Below, piece after piece: positions 27,022-36,343 of a DNA stretch of 64,000 nucleotides; within the stretch, counting starts at the first letter, position 1, and every line of letters begins with the position of its first letter. The position numbers were made by a program, and so were the translations under genes. The stretch comes from Aphanomyces cochlioides (lineage: Eukaryota > Oomycota > Saprolegniomycetes > Saprolegniales > Verrucalvaceae): contig JAHQRK010000041.1 in NCBI GenBank assembly GCA_019828595.1, positions 1 through 64,000 of the forward strand, given 5' to 3'. The notes under the pieces are model-generated. The model was not told where the DNA came from. It worked only from the letters and a program-made list of their open reading frames with translations, and ran no database searches.

Positions 27022-29983
27022 CTCCCAGCATGAGTGTCTGAGTGTCGGGTTGGAACATCACTTGGTTGTCGAAGGTGGGGTCCAGGGAGCCAGCCTCATG
27101 GAATTCCAGGATCGTGGTCAAGACGTATCGCGACTTCTCGTCTTCGCCGGCATACAACGTTTCCATGATATTCCAAATCAAGAGGCCGAAGCTCGTGTCA
27201 AGCAATATGGCAGATAGCGATACGCCCGACAAACAGCGGGAGCCCAAATGAGAAGCCAGTGCAGTGACCGGGTACTTGGTAGAGGCCACGATCGCAGCAT
27301 CACTGTTGTAGTACGTTGGAGCATGAATGGCCAAGAGAACTTCTGCCACAGCCAACACTTCTTCCAGGTCGCCGCGGTGGAGGGAAATCTCGTCGCCGTC
27401 AATGGTAGTATCGATGAAGTCGATGTTCTTGAATAGCTCGATGTTGCTGAAGATGGCTTGAACGTGCTCGCGGGTCATACGCACACCCCACGTCAATGAG
27501 TACAGCTGGGAGAACGGTTTGTCTCCACCCCAAGTCGCTCGAAGCCACCGATGGAGGAGGCGTTGTCTCACAAAGTACTCAAAGCATGCACGGTCTTCAT
27601 CAAAAAGTCGGTGCAGTTGCAAGCCAAATTCAATCGGGGAACGCTCGAGATGGCTACACAGCATGTCGACGCGGCCGTCGTTGATGAGTTGGGCAAGGTT
27701 GAACGAGCTGTTGGTCACTGCATCTTCGACTTGGGTTGAGAGATGCAATGGAACTTTGGCTGTCTTGGTGTCGAGGTCTTGTAGTTCGGCGAGAATTTCG
27801 TCAAGAGACATTTCTATGCGCTTGGGAACGCCATCTTGGATCTTGGTGCCGCCGACAAATTGACCGGACGTAGGGAGGTGGGGAGGGTCATCCGAGACGT
27901 CCAGCTTGGGTACAATCGTTGAGATCTTGTAATCGCCAAACTGAGCAACGTGTTCCTCGGGGTTGACACACACACGTTCGTCGAGGGCTTCAAACATGTT
28001 GGGCGAAATCCAAGAGCGGCCATGCTCGGGGGAATCCACTTGCTGTTGCGTCTTCTTGCGCTTGCCTCTCGACGCCTTGACGCCAGTCCACTGCGGAGGG
28101 TTGGCTTGCGCAGTTTTCCGACGTTTTGGCGCCTTGGGAGTCGAAGAAGGCGGGTTGGTTGGGCTGGGAGCTGGCTTGTTCAATCCATATTGGCGGGACG
28201 TTGCATCAAGGTCCAAACGAACCAAGTTCTTGTCACGAAAATACCACCCTTGACCGTACACGCGGAGACAACGGCCCTTGAAAAGAATTTCTTCGACGAG
28301 ACGGCCGTCGCGCTGTATGGTCGTTGGTACGGAGGTTCCTTCAAAGTAAAGGCGGTACCGAGAGCTCGCCATACCGCTTGAAGAGGAAACGTTGGGGTAG
28401 GAGCCCCACAGGAAGCGTGGCTCCAACTTGGTCATGACGTCGAAGATCAGGCGCTCTTCGTCTTGATCTTGAAGGCCTTGAGGGATGTCCATGAAAAATC
28501 CGCCGAGGACGTGCGGAACGTTCATCGTGAAGTGTTGGGACGAGCCATCTCGAGCGACTTGAATCTTAAACGCGATGCCTCGCAGCTTCGTCATCGCTTC
28601 GTGAGAGGCAACACCCCACTTGAGCATGCGGTTCGGGATGTCCTTCTCGCATCTCACAATGTCAGCAATCGCAGTGTCGAGGCCGAGGGCTTGGTTGTCG
28701 AAAAGGATCGATGCCATGGCAGCTGAAACATCGATGGTCTTCGTGTGTGCACCCGTGGGCATCTGCAACCAGCCGACGATGCCGCGCGCCGAGTGCTTCT
28801 GGATCGGGAGGGTGTCTTCAAACGTGAGGGTTCCAGCAGCACGCTTGCGAAGGAGGGGTTCGAGTTCCTCCATCGTGGGCTGGTAAGGAGCAACGTCCTT
28901 GGTCTTGATGGCCTTGGCAGACTGAGACCGCTGTTGCGCTTGGAAGGCCCATACGTCGTTGGGGGCCTGGCGGTTGTTGGGTTGGCCACGGCCAGGTGTC
29001 TGGGCTCCGCCAGATTGAGAAATGTTTTCCAAATGCGATCCGGGTGAAGCCTGAGACGATGGCTGGCGGACTGAGTGAGAGTCCGAGTCGTGCGTCAGAC
29101 CAACACTCAAGCGTGCGTCAGAGGCTTGGTCTTGTCCGGACCCTGTCCCATGGTGGACAGAGTCACACGTTTGACCTTCACTCGCGTTGGACTTCGAGAA
29201 GCTTCCATGGGTGACTTGGTCTTGAGTATTCCCATGACCAACACTGGCCACAGGGTTGTTCGCGATTGTTCCAGATCTTGCCCGATGATTCTTCGAGAAG
29301 AGACCATCACTCATGGAGCGACTAGTCTCGATGGGATCTTGACCTGTCGCCAGAGTGGACTTGTCGCTCGGGGGATTCTTCGAGAAGGGACCTTCACTCA
29401 GGGATGGACTGTTCTCGAATCTTCCTTGACCTGTCGTCATGTTGACGTCGGTGCTTGAGCGAGTCTTCGAGAAGCCACTATCACTCGTCGAGAGAACATT
29501 CTCGAAAGGAACAGAACCCAACGGAGTCTTGCCAGGCAAGCCACCATCACTCACGATGGACGTGGTTGATGGAGATTCTTCGGGCAAGGTCGTTGACGTC
29601 ATGAGCACATCTTCCGAGGTTGGAACGCCGTCTTGCCAGGCTTCGTCGCAAGTGTCAGAGGTCGTTGGATCATTCGCGGGATCGCAAGCCTTCGTCGAGC
29701 GAGTCACAGGCAAGGGTTCAAAACAGCGCGGTTTCGAAGGGGTTGCACGTTGACGTGGAAACGGAACGCGCGTTGGAGTAGGGAGCGGATTCGTAGACGC
29801 GTCATGATGCGAAGCGTTGGAAGCATCGTCGACGTCCTCTTCCAACGACGACGCCATGTCGGTATCGCTTGGGGATGGGTCAGCAACGACGATGACGTCC
29901 ATATCGCTGGGGCTGGACGCCGAGGGAGAGAACGCGGAGGAGCAAGATGGGGCACGAGGGTTGGTCGAGCGGGTAGCAACCAT
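26984..29983 (-). CDS. ORF1 of A2, RNP-type protein (inferred)
   Basis: 999 residues from the ATG at 29983, overlapping the ORF2 start by 38 nt. A2-specific change: Cys instead of Arg at residue 87. It has Gly185, as in A1, where A3 and A4 have Cys. Domain layout as described for A4. Confidence 0.85.
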   Translation of the reverse strand: MVATRSTNPRAPSCSSAFSPSASSPSDMDVIVVADPSPSDTDMASSLEEDVDDASNASHHDASTNPLPTPTRVPFPRQRATPSKPRCFEPLPVTRSTKACDPANDPTTSDTCDEAWQDGVPTSEDVLMTSTTLPEESPSTTSIVSDGGLPGKTPLGSVPFENVLSTSDSGFSKTRSSTDVNMTTGQGRFENSPSLSEGPFSKNPPSDKSTLATGQDPIETSRSMSDGLFSKNHRARSGTIANNPVASVGHGNTQDQVTHGSFSKSNASEGQTCDSVHHGTGSGQDQASDARLSVGLTHDSDSHSVRQPSSQASPGSHLENISQSGGAQTPGRGQPNNRQAPNDVWAFQAQQRSQSAKAIKTKDVAPYQPTMEELEPLLRKRAAGTLTFEDTLPIQKHSARGIVGWLQMPTGAHTKTIDVSAAMASILFDNQALGLDTAIADIVRCEKDIPNRMLKWGVASHEAMTKLRGIAFKIQVARDGSSQHFTMNVPHVLGGFFMDIPQGLQDQDEERLIFDVMTKLEPRFLWGSYPNVSSSSGMASSRYRLYFEGTSVPTTIQRDGRLVEEILFKGRCLRVYGQGWYFRDKNLVRLDLDATSRQYGLNKPAPSPTNPPSSTPKAPKRRKTAQANPPQWTGVKASRGKRKKTQQQVDSPEHGRSWISPNMFEALDERVCVNPEEHVAQFGDYKISTIVPKLDVSDDPPHLPTSGQFVGGTKIQDGVPKRIEMSLDEILAELQDLDTKTAKVPLHLSTQVEDAVTNSSFNLAQLINDGRVDMLCSHLERSPIEFGLQLHRLFDEDRACFEYFVRQRLLHRWLRATWGGDKPFSQLYSLTWGVRMTREHVQAIFSNIELFKNIDFIDTTIDGDEISLHRGDLEEVLAVAEVLLAIHAPTYYNSDAAIVASTKYPVTALASHLGSRCLSGVSLSAILLDTSFGLLIWNIMETLYAGEDEKSRYVLTTILEFHEAGSLDPTFDNQVMFQPDTQTLMLGDVANATSVAFRG

Positions 29984-30036
29984 ATTGTCAGATAGCGTAG
30001 AGTGGTACTGCGGGGTAGCTGGCAAATTGGAAACTA

Positions 30037-30109
30037 TCCTCTATAGCTCAGTTGGTAGAGCGTACGGCTGTTAACCGTAAGGTCGCAGGTTCGAACCCTG
30101 CTGGAGGAG
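30037..30109 (+). tRNA. tRNA-Asn(GTT) at the orientation switch
   Basis: Canonical 73-nt gene between the 5' end of A2 and S2 copy 3. To its left the spacers run forward, to its right in reverse, so the inversion joint falls in this tRNA or in its short shared flanks. Confidence 0.95.
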
Positions 30110-31061
30110 TTCTTTTCTCTCTTTTGCATATCCATAACTGATCACCAATACAAATACTGACGTGTAGATTCTCGGCATGTCTTCTTCGAGTCAACATATG
30201 CGTAAATAAGAAGACTATGTCACGCCAATCCAATACCAGTCCTTTATCTCCAATATGATGTGGAATGGCCTCAAAATTGCTGCTCATCAACTAGTGCGCA
30301 AGTCATTGCAGAATACATAAGAGAAACTCCAATGAGCGATTCTCTGACAGCAACAGATGTGCGCCACGCTAACTTGGCTTGTATTGGACTTGAGGAGAGA
30401 TCACTCATATGGTGTCTTTTAGACTTTGTCAACTGATATCTTAGACAACGGATCACGGTCGTCAAGAGCGACCTAGAGACAAGTATTCCATTGACTTGGT
30501 TTGAAATATCATAGCACATGGTTGTACTCACTCCATTACCTTGTTCTTTGCATAGAATGTGATCGTCTCCAATGTGGACTGTGTCAAATTTCGGTGGTAT
30601 ACATGGACATATTTTCACGACGTTAACATCGATCGAAATCAATCCATATACCGCATCTCAAGACCACAATCGTAACATTCCTACCATTTTATGCAGCTTG
30701 CTGCCAAACATATTCTGGAGAAAGTTCTGTCGCATATGTGTGTGATATTGCTGTTATGCATCTGTGTGAATCGTTTCTTGGCTTGTCGACTGACAGCGCC
30801 AACAAAGCAGAAATGACACAGACTTGAAATAGTTGTGAAGATAGTCTCAATTACAGTATTGAGATATTTACAAACACGACAAATGATATCATTAAAAGGT
30901 GCACAGCAGAATAAAACGTGTCCATTCTTTCCTCGCGTCTTAATCAAAGATGTCAGAAGCTACTCATTCTATAGACTTGATGTGAAAGCTATTGCGAGTT
31001 GGATGTGTTTGTTGCGATCACGTCGATAAGTTGGAAGGGATATGCAAAAGAGAGAAAAGAA
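30110..31061 (-). repeat. Spacer S2, copy 3 (reverse)
   Basis: 952 bp, first inverted copy. It carries a T for A change (GCACATGGTTGTACTC instead of GCACATGGATGTACTC) shared only with the copy at 39432. Confidence 0.9.
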
Positions 31062-31134
31062 CTCCTCCAGCAGGGTTCGAACCTGCGACCTTACGGTTAA
31101 CAGCCGTACGCTCTACCAACTGAGCTATAGAGGA
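31062..31134 (-). tRNA. tRNA-Asn(GTT), uninserted locus
   Basis: Canonical 73-nt gene, convergent with the one at 30037, with native TTCCATACTAT flank on its 5' side. Confidence 0.95.
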
Positions 31135-32017
31135 TTCCATACTATACTTCCCTCACCGTTTCAAACATACACTCATACAATACCTACAATGACAATCCAT
31201 ATCACACCCGTGCATCATGTCACCGTCGTAGTCACCACTCGCTTCTCCGAATATCGACACATTTATACAGAGAAACTACGTCACCAGGCACACCGACGCT
31301 TCTCTCAGATAAAACATTGTTGATAAACTCGAGACCTTCACTTCGACAATCTACACCAGCACATGGAACAAGAATTATACACTTTCATGACTGTCAAAAA
31401 CATCCTATTCAGAAAGCCTCGAAAACACTACCACCATTTCTGTAGAATGTGAAACAAAATCAAGTCCAATCAAGATGATATGAACTGTTTGAAACAAGTT
31501 GAGCGATGTTGCTTGATGGATTGAGTACGATAAACAGTTGGTGTAGCTTTGCTGTTGTTTAGTGAAAAGAATTTAATGTTGTGCCGAATGGAAATATGAT
31601 TGATATTCTGATTGAACATGTGTTTACCAGGTATATTTTTGTTTCATGGAAACCTATGAATTTGTTCTGCGGAGTATTGAGGATATACCCTCCCATTCCT
31701 TGCGCGAGCAGGAGACTGATATGCTCTCAATAAGTCGATGTACCGCACGAAACTTTGTTTCGGACAAGATTTCGATCCGAAGAAGAGTCAAAATCGGAAC
31801 TGCTCGCGTATTTTAGACGGGTATCATGTCCATGTGAAATTTTGATGTCCATTGGTCGAATCGTGTTTTTGTGGAGAGATTGGAGTGTAAAGTGTTTGTT
31901 TTGATTGACGTGTGTTTGGTTACGATGTGCATAATGTCTGTGTCCGTGGTGGTTGTTTGCAGTGGAAAGGATTGTATGAGTGTATGTGTGGCACGGTGGG
32001 TATACGATAGTATGGAA
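31135..32017 (-). repeat. Spacer S1, copy 4 (reverse)
   Basis: 883 bp, inverted relative to copies 1-3, between a free tRNA and the 3' stub of A3. Confidence 0.9.
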
Positions 32018-32031
32018 TCCTCTATAGCTCA
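32018..32031 (+). repeat. tRNA-Asn 5' stub at 3' end of A3
   Basis: TCCTCTATAGCTCA; the partner is the intact tRNA at 39359. Confidence 0.95.
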
Positions 32032-32188
32032 CTGCAATGGGGAGGTATATTAATAGACTTTCAATATCTACTAATACTAATATTGCCTACTAACGGCTCA
32101 TCCCACTTCCAAATGCTTCAGCAGATTTTCTACTTTGGGCTTTGGAGTACAGCGATTTTTGACTTGTTGAATAAATACTTGGGGCTTG

Positions 32189-35100
32189 TTAATTTGGGGC
32201 TGAAGGTTGGAGCGCGAGCAAAGTCGGGTACTTGGCTACCAGTGGGCGATAGACAGGTTGTCTATGCAAAGTATTGATTGCTGAAATTGCTTCCACTCGT
32301 TGAGGGCTGTCAACTTCTTGGAGGCGAAGCCATCTGCGGATCGATGCATGCCATCGGATGAAGCTGACTTCTTGCCAAATTTCTGGCGGAGGCGGCTCCT
32401 TCGATTCGAACTTGGCGGCGTTGTGCGTTGTCCAAATATAGTGAAGGTTGGAAGCACACAGAAGAGCCCAGAGCACAAACAGTATGTCTTGAAGCTGGCT
32501 ACCGCGTTCGTTGACTTGAAAGCGGTCGATGTTGGTGATGGCAGTCCAATCGAAATTGACACCGAAGCATCGCCAAGCGGTCGCGTGAAAACGCCAAAGG
32601 GGATACACGCGAGAGCAGGTGTGGAAGGCGTGGTGTTGGTTCTCCGGTGCGTCGCAATTGGTATAGACACAGCAAATTACGTCTGGCTGCTGAGGTTGCA
32701 AGTAGAACAAGCGCGAGTTGACAGGCAGCATGTTGAACAACAGTCGAAACCAAACGTCGCCATGGAGGGGAGGCGGCCAACGGCATGTTTTGCGGATGAG
32801 TCGCACGTAGGTCGCAATATCTTGTTGCTCGACGCGGGACGATGTCGCCACTGGGTGCGGTTTTCCATCCGAAGGGGCGTGATGCGCCAAACGTGATACG
32901 AGTCGCTTGGGCCAACGCTCGAAGGATAGCAATTGATCTTTGAAAAGTGCCTTGAAAGGGTGACTTGTTGTATCGATATCGGTCAAAGCAGTTCCAGTTC
33001 GAACGCCAGACGTGCGGAGGACTTGGTCGAATATCTTGGTGAGGTGGCTATAAACTTGACCAGCACGTTCGGGTGCTGCAAATCCCATCGCGCCGTTCGC
33101 TTGTAACGTCACTTGTGCCGCACGGTTGTTGGATGACAGTCGATCAATAAACGCAGCTCTTGTAGGCCATGTCCCTTGCCGTGTCAAGAAGTCTTTGAGG
33201 CAGTAGAAACCGTTTTGAGACGCATGTCTACACCATCGACGACACAGAGCAGTCTTCACGACATTTGATGTAGCACCCGCAGGACCAACTTGCAGAGCGG
33301 GGTAGGATGTCAGCCACACGGGGAGGTTCAAAAGTTCTTCGAGGCTTGGTGGCGAAGCGGTTCGCTTGGCCATAGGTGTGGCGGCCCATTGATGCCAAAT
33401 GTCGTGCCAAAGAGGATGCAGCTCCCACAAAAACAACCACTTGGAGCTGTGGTTGGGGAAGTACGTGAGAAAGTCGAACGGGTGGGTGTCGCGATACAGC
33501 TTGTTCATGACACGGGAAAATTGTCTCTTGACAAGCAACTTCCATGGGGCAAATGTGTTGGGTGAATTGGGCTGCATCAAGAGTTGGAGCCGCAGCAGTC
33601 GCTGAGTCCGAAGCTTCGAAGCCACATGCGGAATACCGAGGCCGAGTTTTTGATCGAACTGCCACTTGCGGCAAATAGTTGAGCGATGATGGTCGGTGAT
33701 TTGCGTCTTCCGACCAAGGATGTACTTGTTGACCATTCTTTGCCAAACGGCAACCATCGTTGGAGGCACATACACTGCAGCCGTGACATGCCATAACAAC
33801 GACAACAACATGGTCGATACGATGAGTTTGCGGCCTTGGATGGTTCGCGCACGACTTCCCCACGTTTGAAACGCAGCCAGAAACTTGTCGTTCAGTTGCT
33901 GGACTTGAAAATCGCGCGGCAGTCGGTGGCCAAAGAGAATACCAAGGTATTTCACTGGCTTCTCGCTCGGCAAGACGTTCAAGAGGCCACCATCGTCGAT
34001 GTCTTCGATATCGAGATTGTTGTTGAGCGCCAAAGTCATGCACTTGGCAACGTTGAGACGAGCTCCAGACACAGAGCAAAAGTCTTCGACAATTGCCATT
34101 TGCTCGACCGCCGCTTGGAGGGATGACGAGAGTAGAGTCGTGTCGTCGGCAAAGTAGATGCTCGTCAGTGAGTCTCCATTTGGAAGGGGAATACCAAAAT
34201 CAGGAGATCCGCGTAGCATTTCGCCGAGTGGCTCGAGGTAAAGTACGAAGAGCATGCACGATAGGGGGCAACCTTGCTTGACTCCGCGGGTAGGCCGTAT
34301 GGTAGGGCCAAGACCGTCGTTGAAAATGATCTGGACCAGAGGCGTATTGTAAAGCAACTGAACCCAAGACACAAATGTGGGACCGATGTTCATCTCCTTG
34401 AGTACGTCGAAGAGAAAGCCTTGGTCAACCATATCGTATGCCTTGGAAAAGTCGAGAAACGTCGCGTAGTAGTCGTGGTCTTCATTGGTACAGAAAGTCT
34501 GCAATGCTTGTACCAGCATCACGTGGTCGTGCAAGCGACGGCCAGGGACAAAACCAGCTTGGCTTGGGTGAGCGAGGTATGGGGCAACTTGTGCAAGACG
34601 GTAGGCCAGCGCCCGCGATAGAATCTTGACTTCAACCGACATGAGAGTAATCGGCCGATAGTTGCCAGGGTCGCCTCTGTCTCCAGCCTTGAACAAGAGC
34701 GCCACTGCACTTCGGCGTTGTTGGAGCAGGAGGTGACCGTGATGGGTGAGTTGGTAGTTGAACACCTTGAGCAGGATTTGGGCGAATACGTCCGGGGAGA
34801 CTTGAAAGAAAGCTGCAGGCCAGCCGTCTGAACCAGGAGACTTGTTCGGGTTCATAGACTTGAGCGCGCCGCACAGGTCTTCCGCCGTGAGAGGACTTTC
34901 CAGAGCGTCGCGCTGTTCTTGAGTGAGACGTCGAGTAATGGCTCGAATGATAGCTCGGCGACGGGCCCGATTCAACGGTGGTTGGTCTCTTGGAGTGACC
35001 ATGATGTTTTTCCAATGAGACGTAAAACCAGCCTTGACTTCAGACGGGTCAGTCGACGTTGCACCGTTGATTGTCACGGACGAGAGCGGCACTTTGATCC

Positions 35101-36343
35101 CCTTGGGTCGACGAAAAAAGTGACTGGTACCTCGCTCGTTGACGTTGGCGTGAAAGTCGAATTGCTGATCCAGGTTGAACTGTCGGTACTCGCTGCGGGC
35201 AGTGTCAAGGGCTTGACGGGCGGTATTAACAATGGATGTCTCAACGAGTCCCATGTCGAATGCTCGGCGGGAAGTAAGCCACTTCATCTTGAGGCTGTTG
35301 AGTGTGTACTTCATCGAGTCAATGTACTGGCGATGACTGACTTGGAGACGCTTCTTCATTCTCTTCAACCAGCCGTACCACTTTGCGCCAAAGTTTTGAG
35401 TGTCGTCTGCGCGCATCTCGTCCAAAAGTTGATTGGCTTCGGCCTTGATCGCTGCGACTACTTGAGGGTTCTTTAAGAGCTCACGGGGGAGGCGCCAGTA
35501 ACTTCGGTCGGGAGCTCGCTGCTCGCAGGAGAGGACCACTTTGTGTTCCATGTGGTCGCCTGCAAAGCTGCTTGGGGAATAGCTTGAACGTGCGTACGTT
35601 TGAGCGACGATATCTTGGTCCACAAACAGGTAGTCGAGGCGGTTGCTTCGACCAGGGCCGCTGTAAACGCGCTCGTTGGGGTGGTGCATCCTCCACGCAT
35701 CGGTAACACCAAGTGCTGAAAGCCAGGCAATGCATTCCGCCTTACCAGCGTTGTGGTCTTGGCGAGGTCGAGTCGCGTCCAGATGCTCCTCCAGGGGTAA
35801 GTTGAAATCGCCTCCGACAAAGTGAATGCTGTCGTCTTCAAAGTCGCGAGGCAGATCGTCGAAAAACGGTGCTCGAGAGTGAGCGATAACCGGGGCATAG
35901 ACGTTGTGAAAGTACACAGGAACGCCGTCCCACTGAGTTCGAACAACCATGTATCTTCCAGGTCGGTCATGGGTGGTCAAGTGTTGCAGGTCGAGGAATC
36001 CAGGCATGGATCCATGGAAATACGATGCCACACCGCAGCGCCGATTGTTGAGTGAGTCGACGCGATCAGTGCGGAGATCGTTGGTGAAAAGCTTGTATTT
36101 GCCAACGCCTACTTCGTTGTTGAGGTGGAGTTGGAAGGTTTCGAGATGTTTGATGTTATTGATTTTGGTTTCTTGAAAGAAAACGGCTTGGGTCGGAATT
36201 TGGAGTCGCCGCGCTACAAGATGTCCGTTGTCTTTCAGCCCATTGAGGTTGGCAGTGGTCAGTTCGAGTATGGGGAACTTGGTGAAGAGACCGGCCGCGA
36301 CCACCTTAGCCACGGAACGCGACAGACGTTGCGTTCGCAACAT
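32189..36343 (-). CDS. ORF2 of A3: APE endonuclease / reverse transcriptase
   Basis: 1384 residues, open throughout, with the domain order described for A4. Differences from the consensus of the copies: Thr214 (shared with A4), Phe instead of Ser645 near the RT palm, Tyr instead of His1047, and Asn1235 (shared with A4) inside the C-terminal Cys/His cluster but not at a ligand position. Confidence 0.92.
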   Translation of the reverse strand: MLRTQRLSRSVAKVVAAGLFTKFPILELTTANLNGLKDNGHLVARRLQIPTQAVFFQETKINNIKHLETFQLHLNNEVGVGKYKLFTNDLRTDRVDSLNNRRCGVASYFHGSMPGFLDLQHLTTHDRPGRYMVVRTQWDGVPVYFHNVYAPVIAHSRAPFFDDLPRDFEDDSIHFVGGDFNLPLEEHLDATRPRQDHNAGKAECIAWLSALGVTDAWRMHHPNERVYSGPGRSNRLDYLFVDQDIVAQTYARSSYSPSSFAGDHMEHKVVLSCEQRAPDRSYWRLPRELLKNPQVVAAIKAEANQLLDEMRADDTQNFGAKWYGWLKRMKKRLQVSHRQYIDSMKYTLNSLKMKWLTSRRAFDMGLVETSIVNTARQALDTARSEYRQFNLDQQFDFHANVNERGTSHFFRRPKGIKVPLSSVTINGATSTDPSEVKAGFTSHWKNIMVTPRDQPPLNRARRRAIIRAITRRLTQEQRDALESPLTAEDLCGALKSMNPNKSPGSDGWPAAFFQVSPDVFAQILLKVFNYQLTHHGHLLLQQRRSAVALLFKAGDRGDPGNYRPITLMSVEVKILSRALAYRLAQVAPYLAHPSQAGFVPGRRLHDHVMLVQALQTFCTNEDHDYYATFLDFSKAYDMVDQGFLFDVLKEMNIGPTFVSWVQLLYNTPLVQIIFNDGLGPTIRPTRGVKQGCPLSCMLFVLYLEPLGEMLRGSPDFGIPLPNGDSLTSIYFADDTTLLSSSLQAAVEQMAIVEDFCSVSGARLNVAKCMTLALNNNLDIEDIDDGGLLNVLPSEKPVKYLGILFGHRLPRDFQVQQLNDKFLAAFQTWGSRARTIQGRKLIVSTMLLSLLWHVTAAVYVPPTMVAVWQRMVNKYILGRKTQITDHHRSTICRKWQFDQKLGLGIPHVASKLRTQRLLRLQLLMQPNSPNTFAPWKLLVKRQFSRVMNKLYRDTHPFDFLTYFPNHSSKWLFLWELHPLWHDIWHQWAATPMAKRTASPPSLEELLNLPVWLTSYPALQVGPAGATSNVVKTALCRRWCRHASQNGFYCLKDFLTRQGTWPTRAAFIDRLSSNNRAAQVTLQANGAMGFAAPERAGQVYSHLTKIFDQVLRTSGVRTGTALTDIDTTSHPFKALFKDQLLSFERWPKRLVSRLAHHAPSDGKPHPVATSSRVEQQDIATYVRLIRKTCRWPPPLHGDVWFRLLFNMLPVNSRLFYLQPQQPDVICCVYTNCDAPENQHHAFHTCSRVYPLWRFHATAWRCFGVNFDWTAITNIDRFQVNERGSQLQDILFVLWALLCASNLHYIWTTHNAAKFESKEPPPPEIWQEVSFIRWHASIRRWLRLQEVDSPQRVEAISAINTLHRQPVYRPLVAKYPTLLALQPSAPN

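Larger units (their letters stand above)
22713..30036 (-). mobile_element. Family A non-LTR retrotransposon, copy A2, full length
   Basis: Complete minus-strand element, both ORFs open. It differs from A1, A3 and A4 by a 3-nt in-frame deletion in ORF2. Its left neighbour S1 is in forward orientation and its right neighbour S2 (beyond the tRNA) in reverse, so it occupies the point where the host array flips. Confidence 0.95.
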
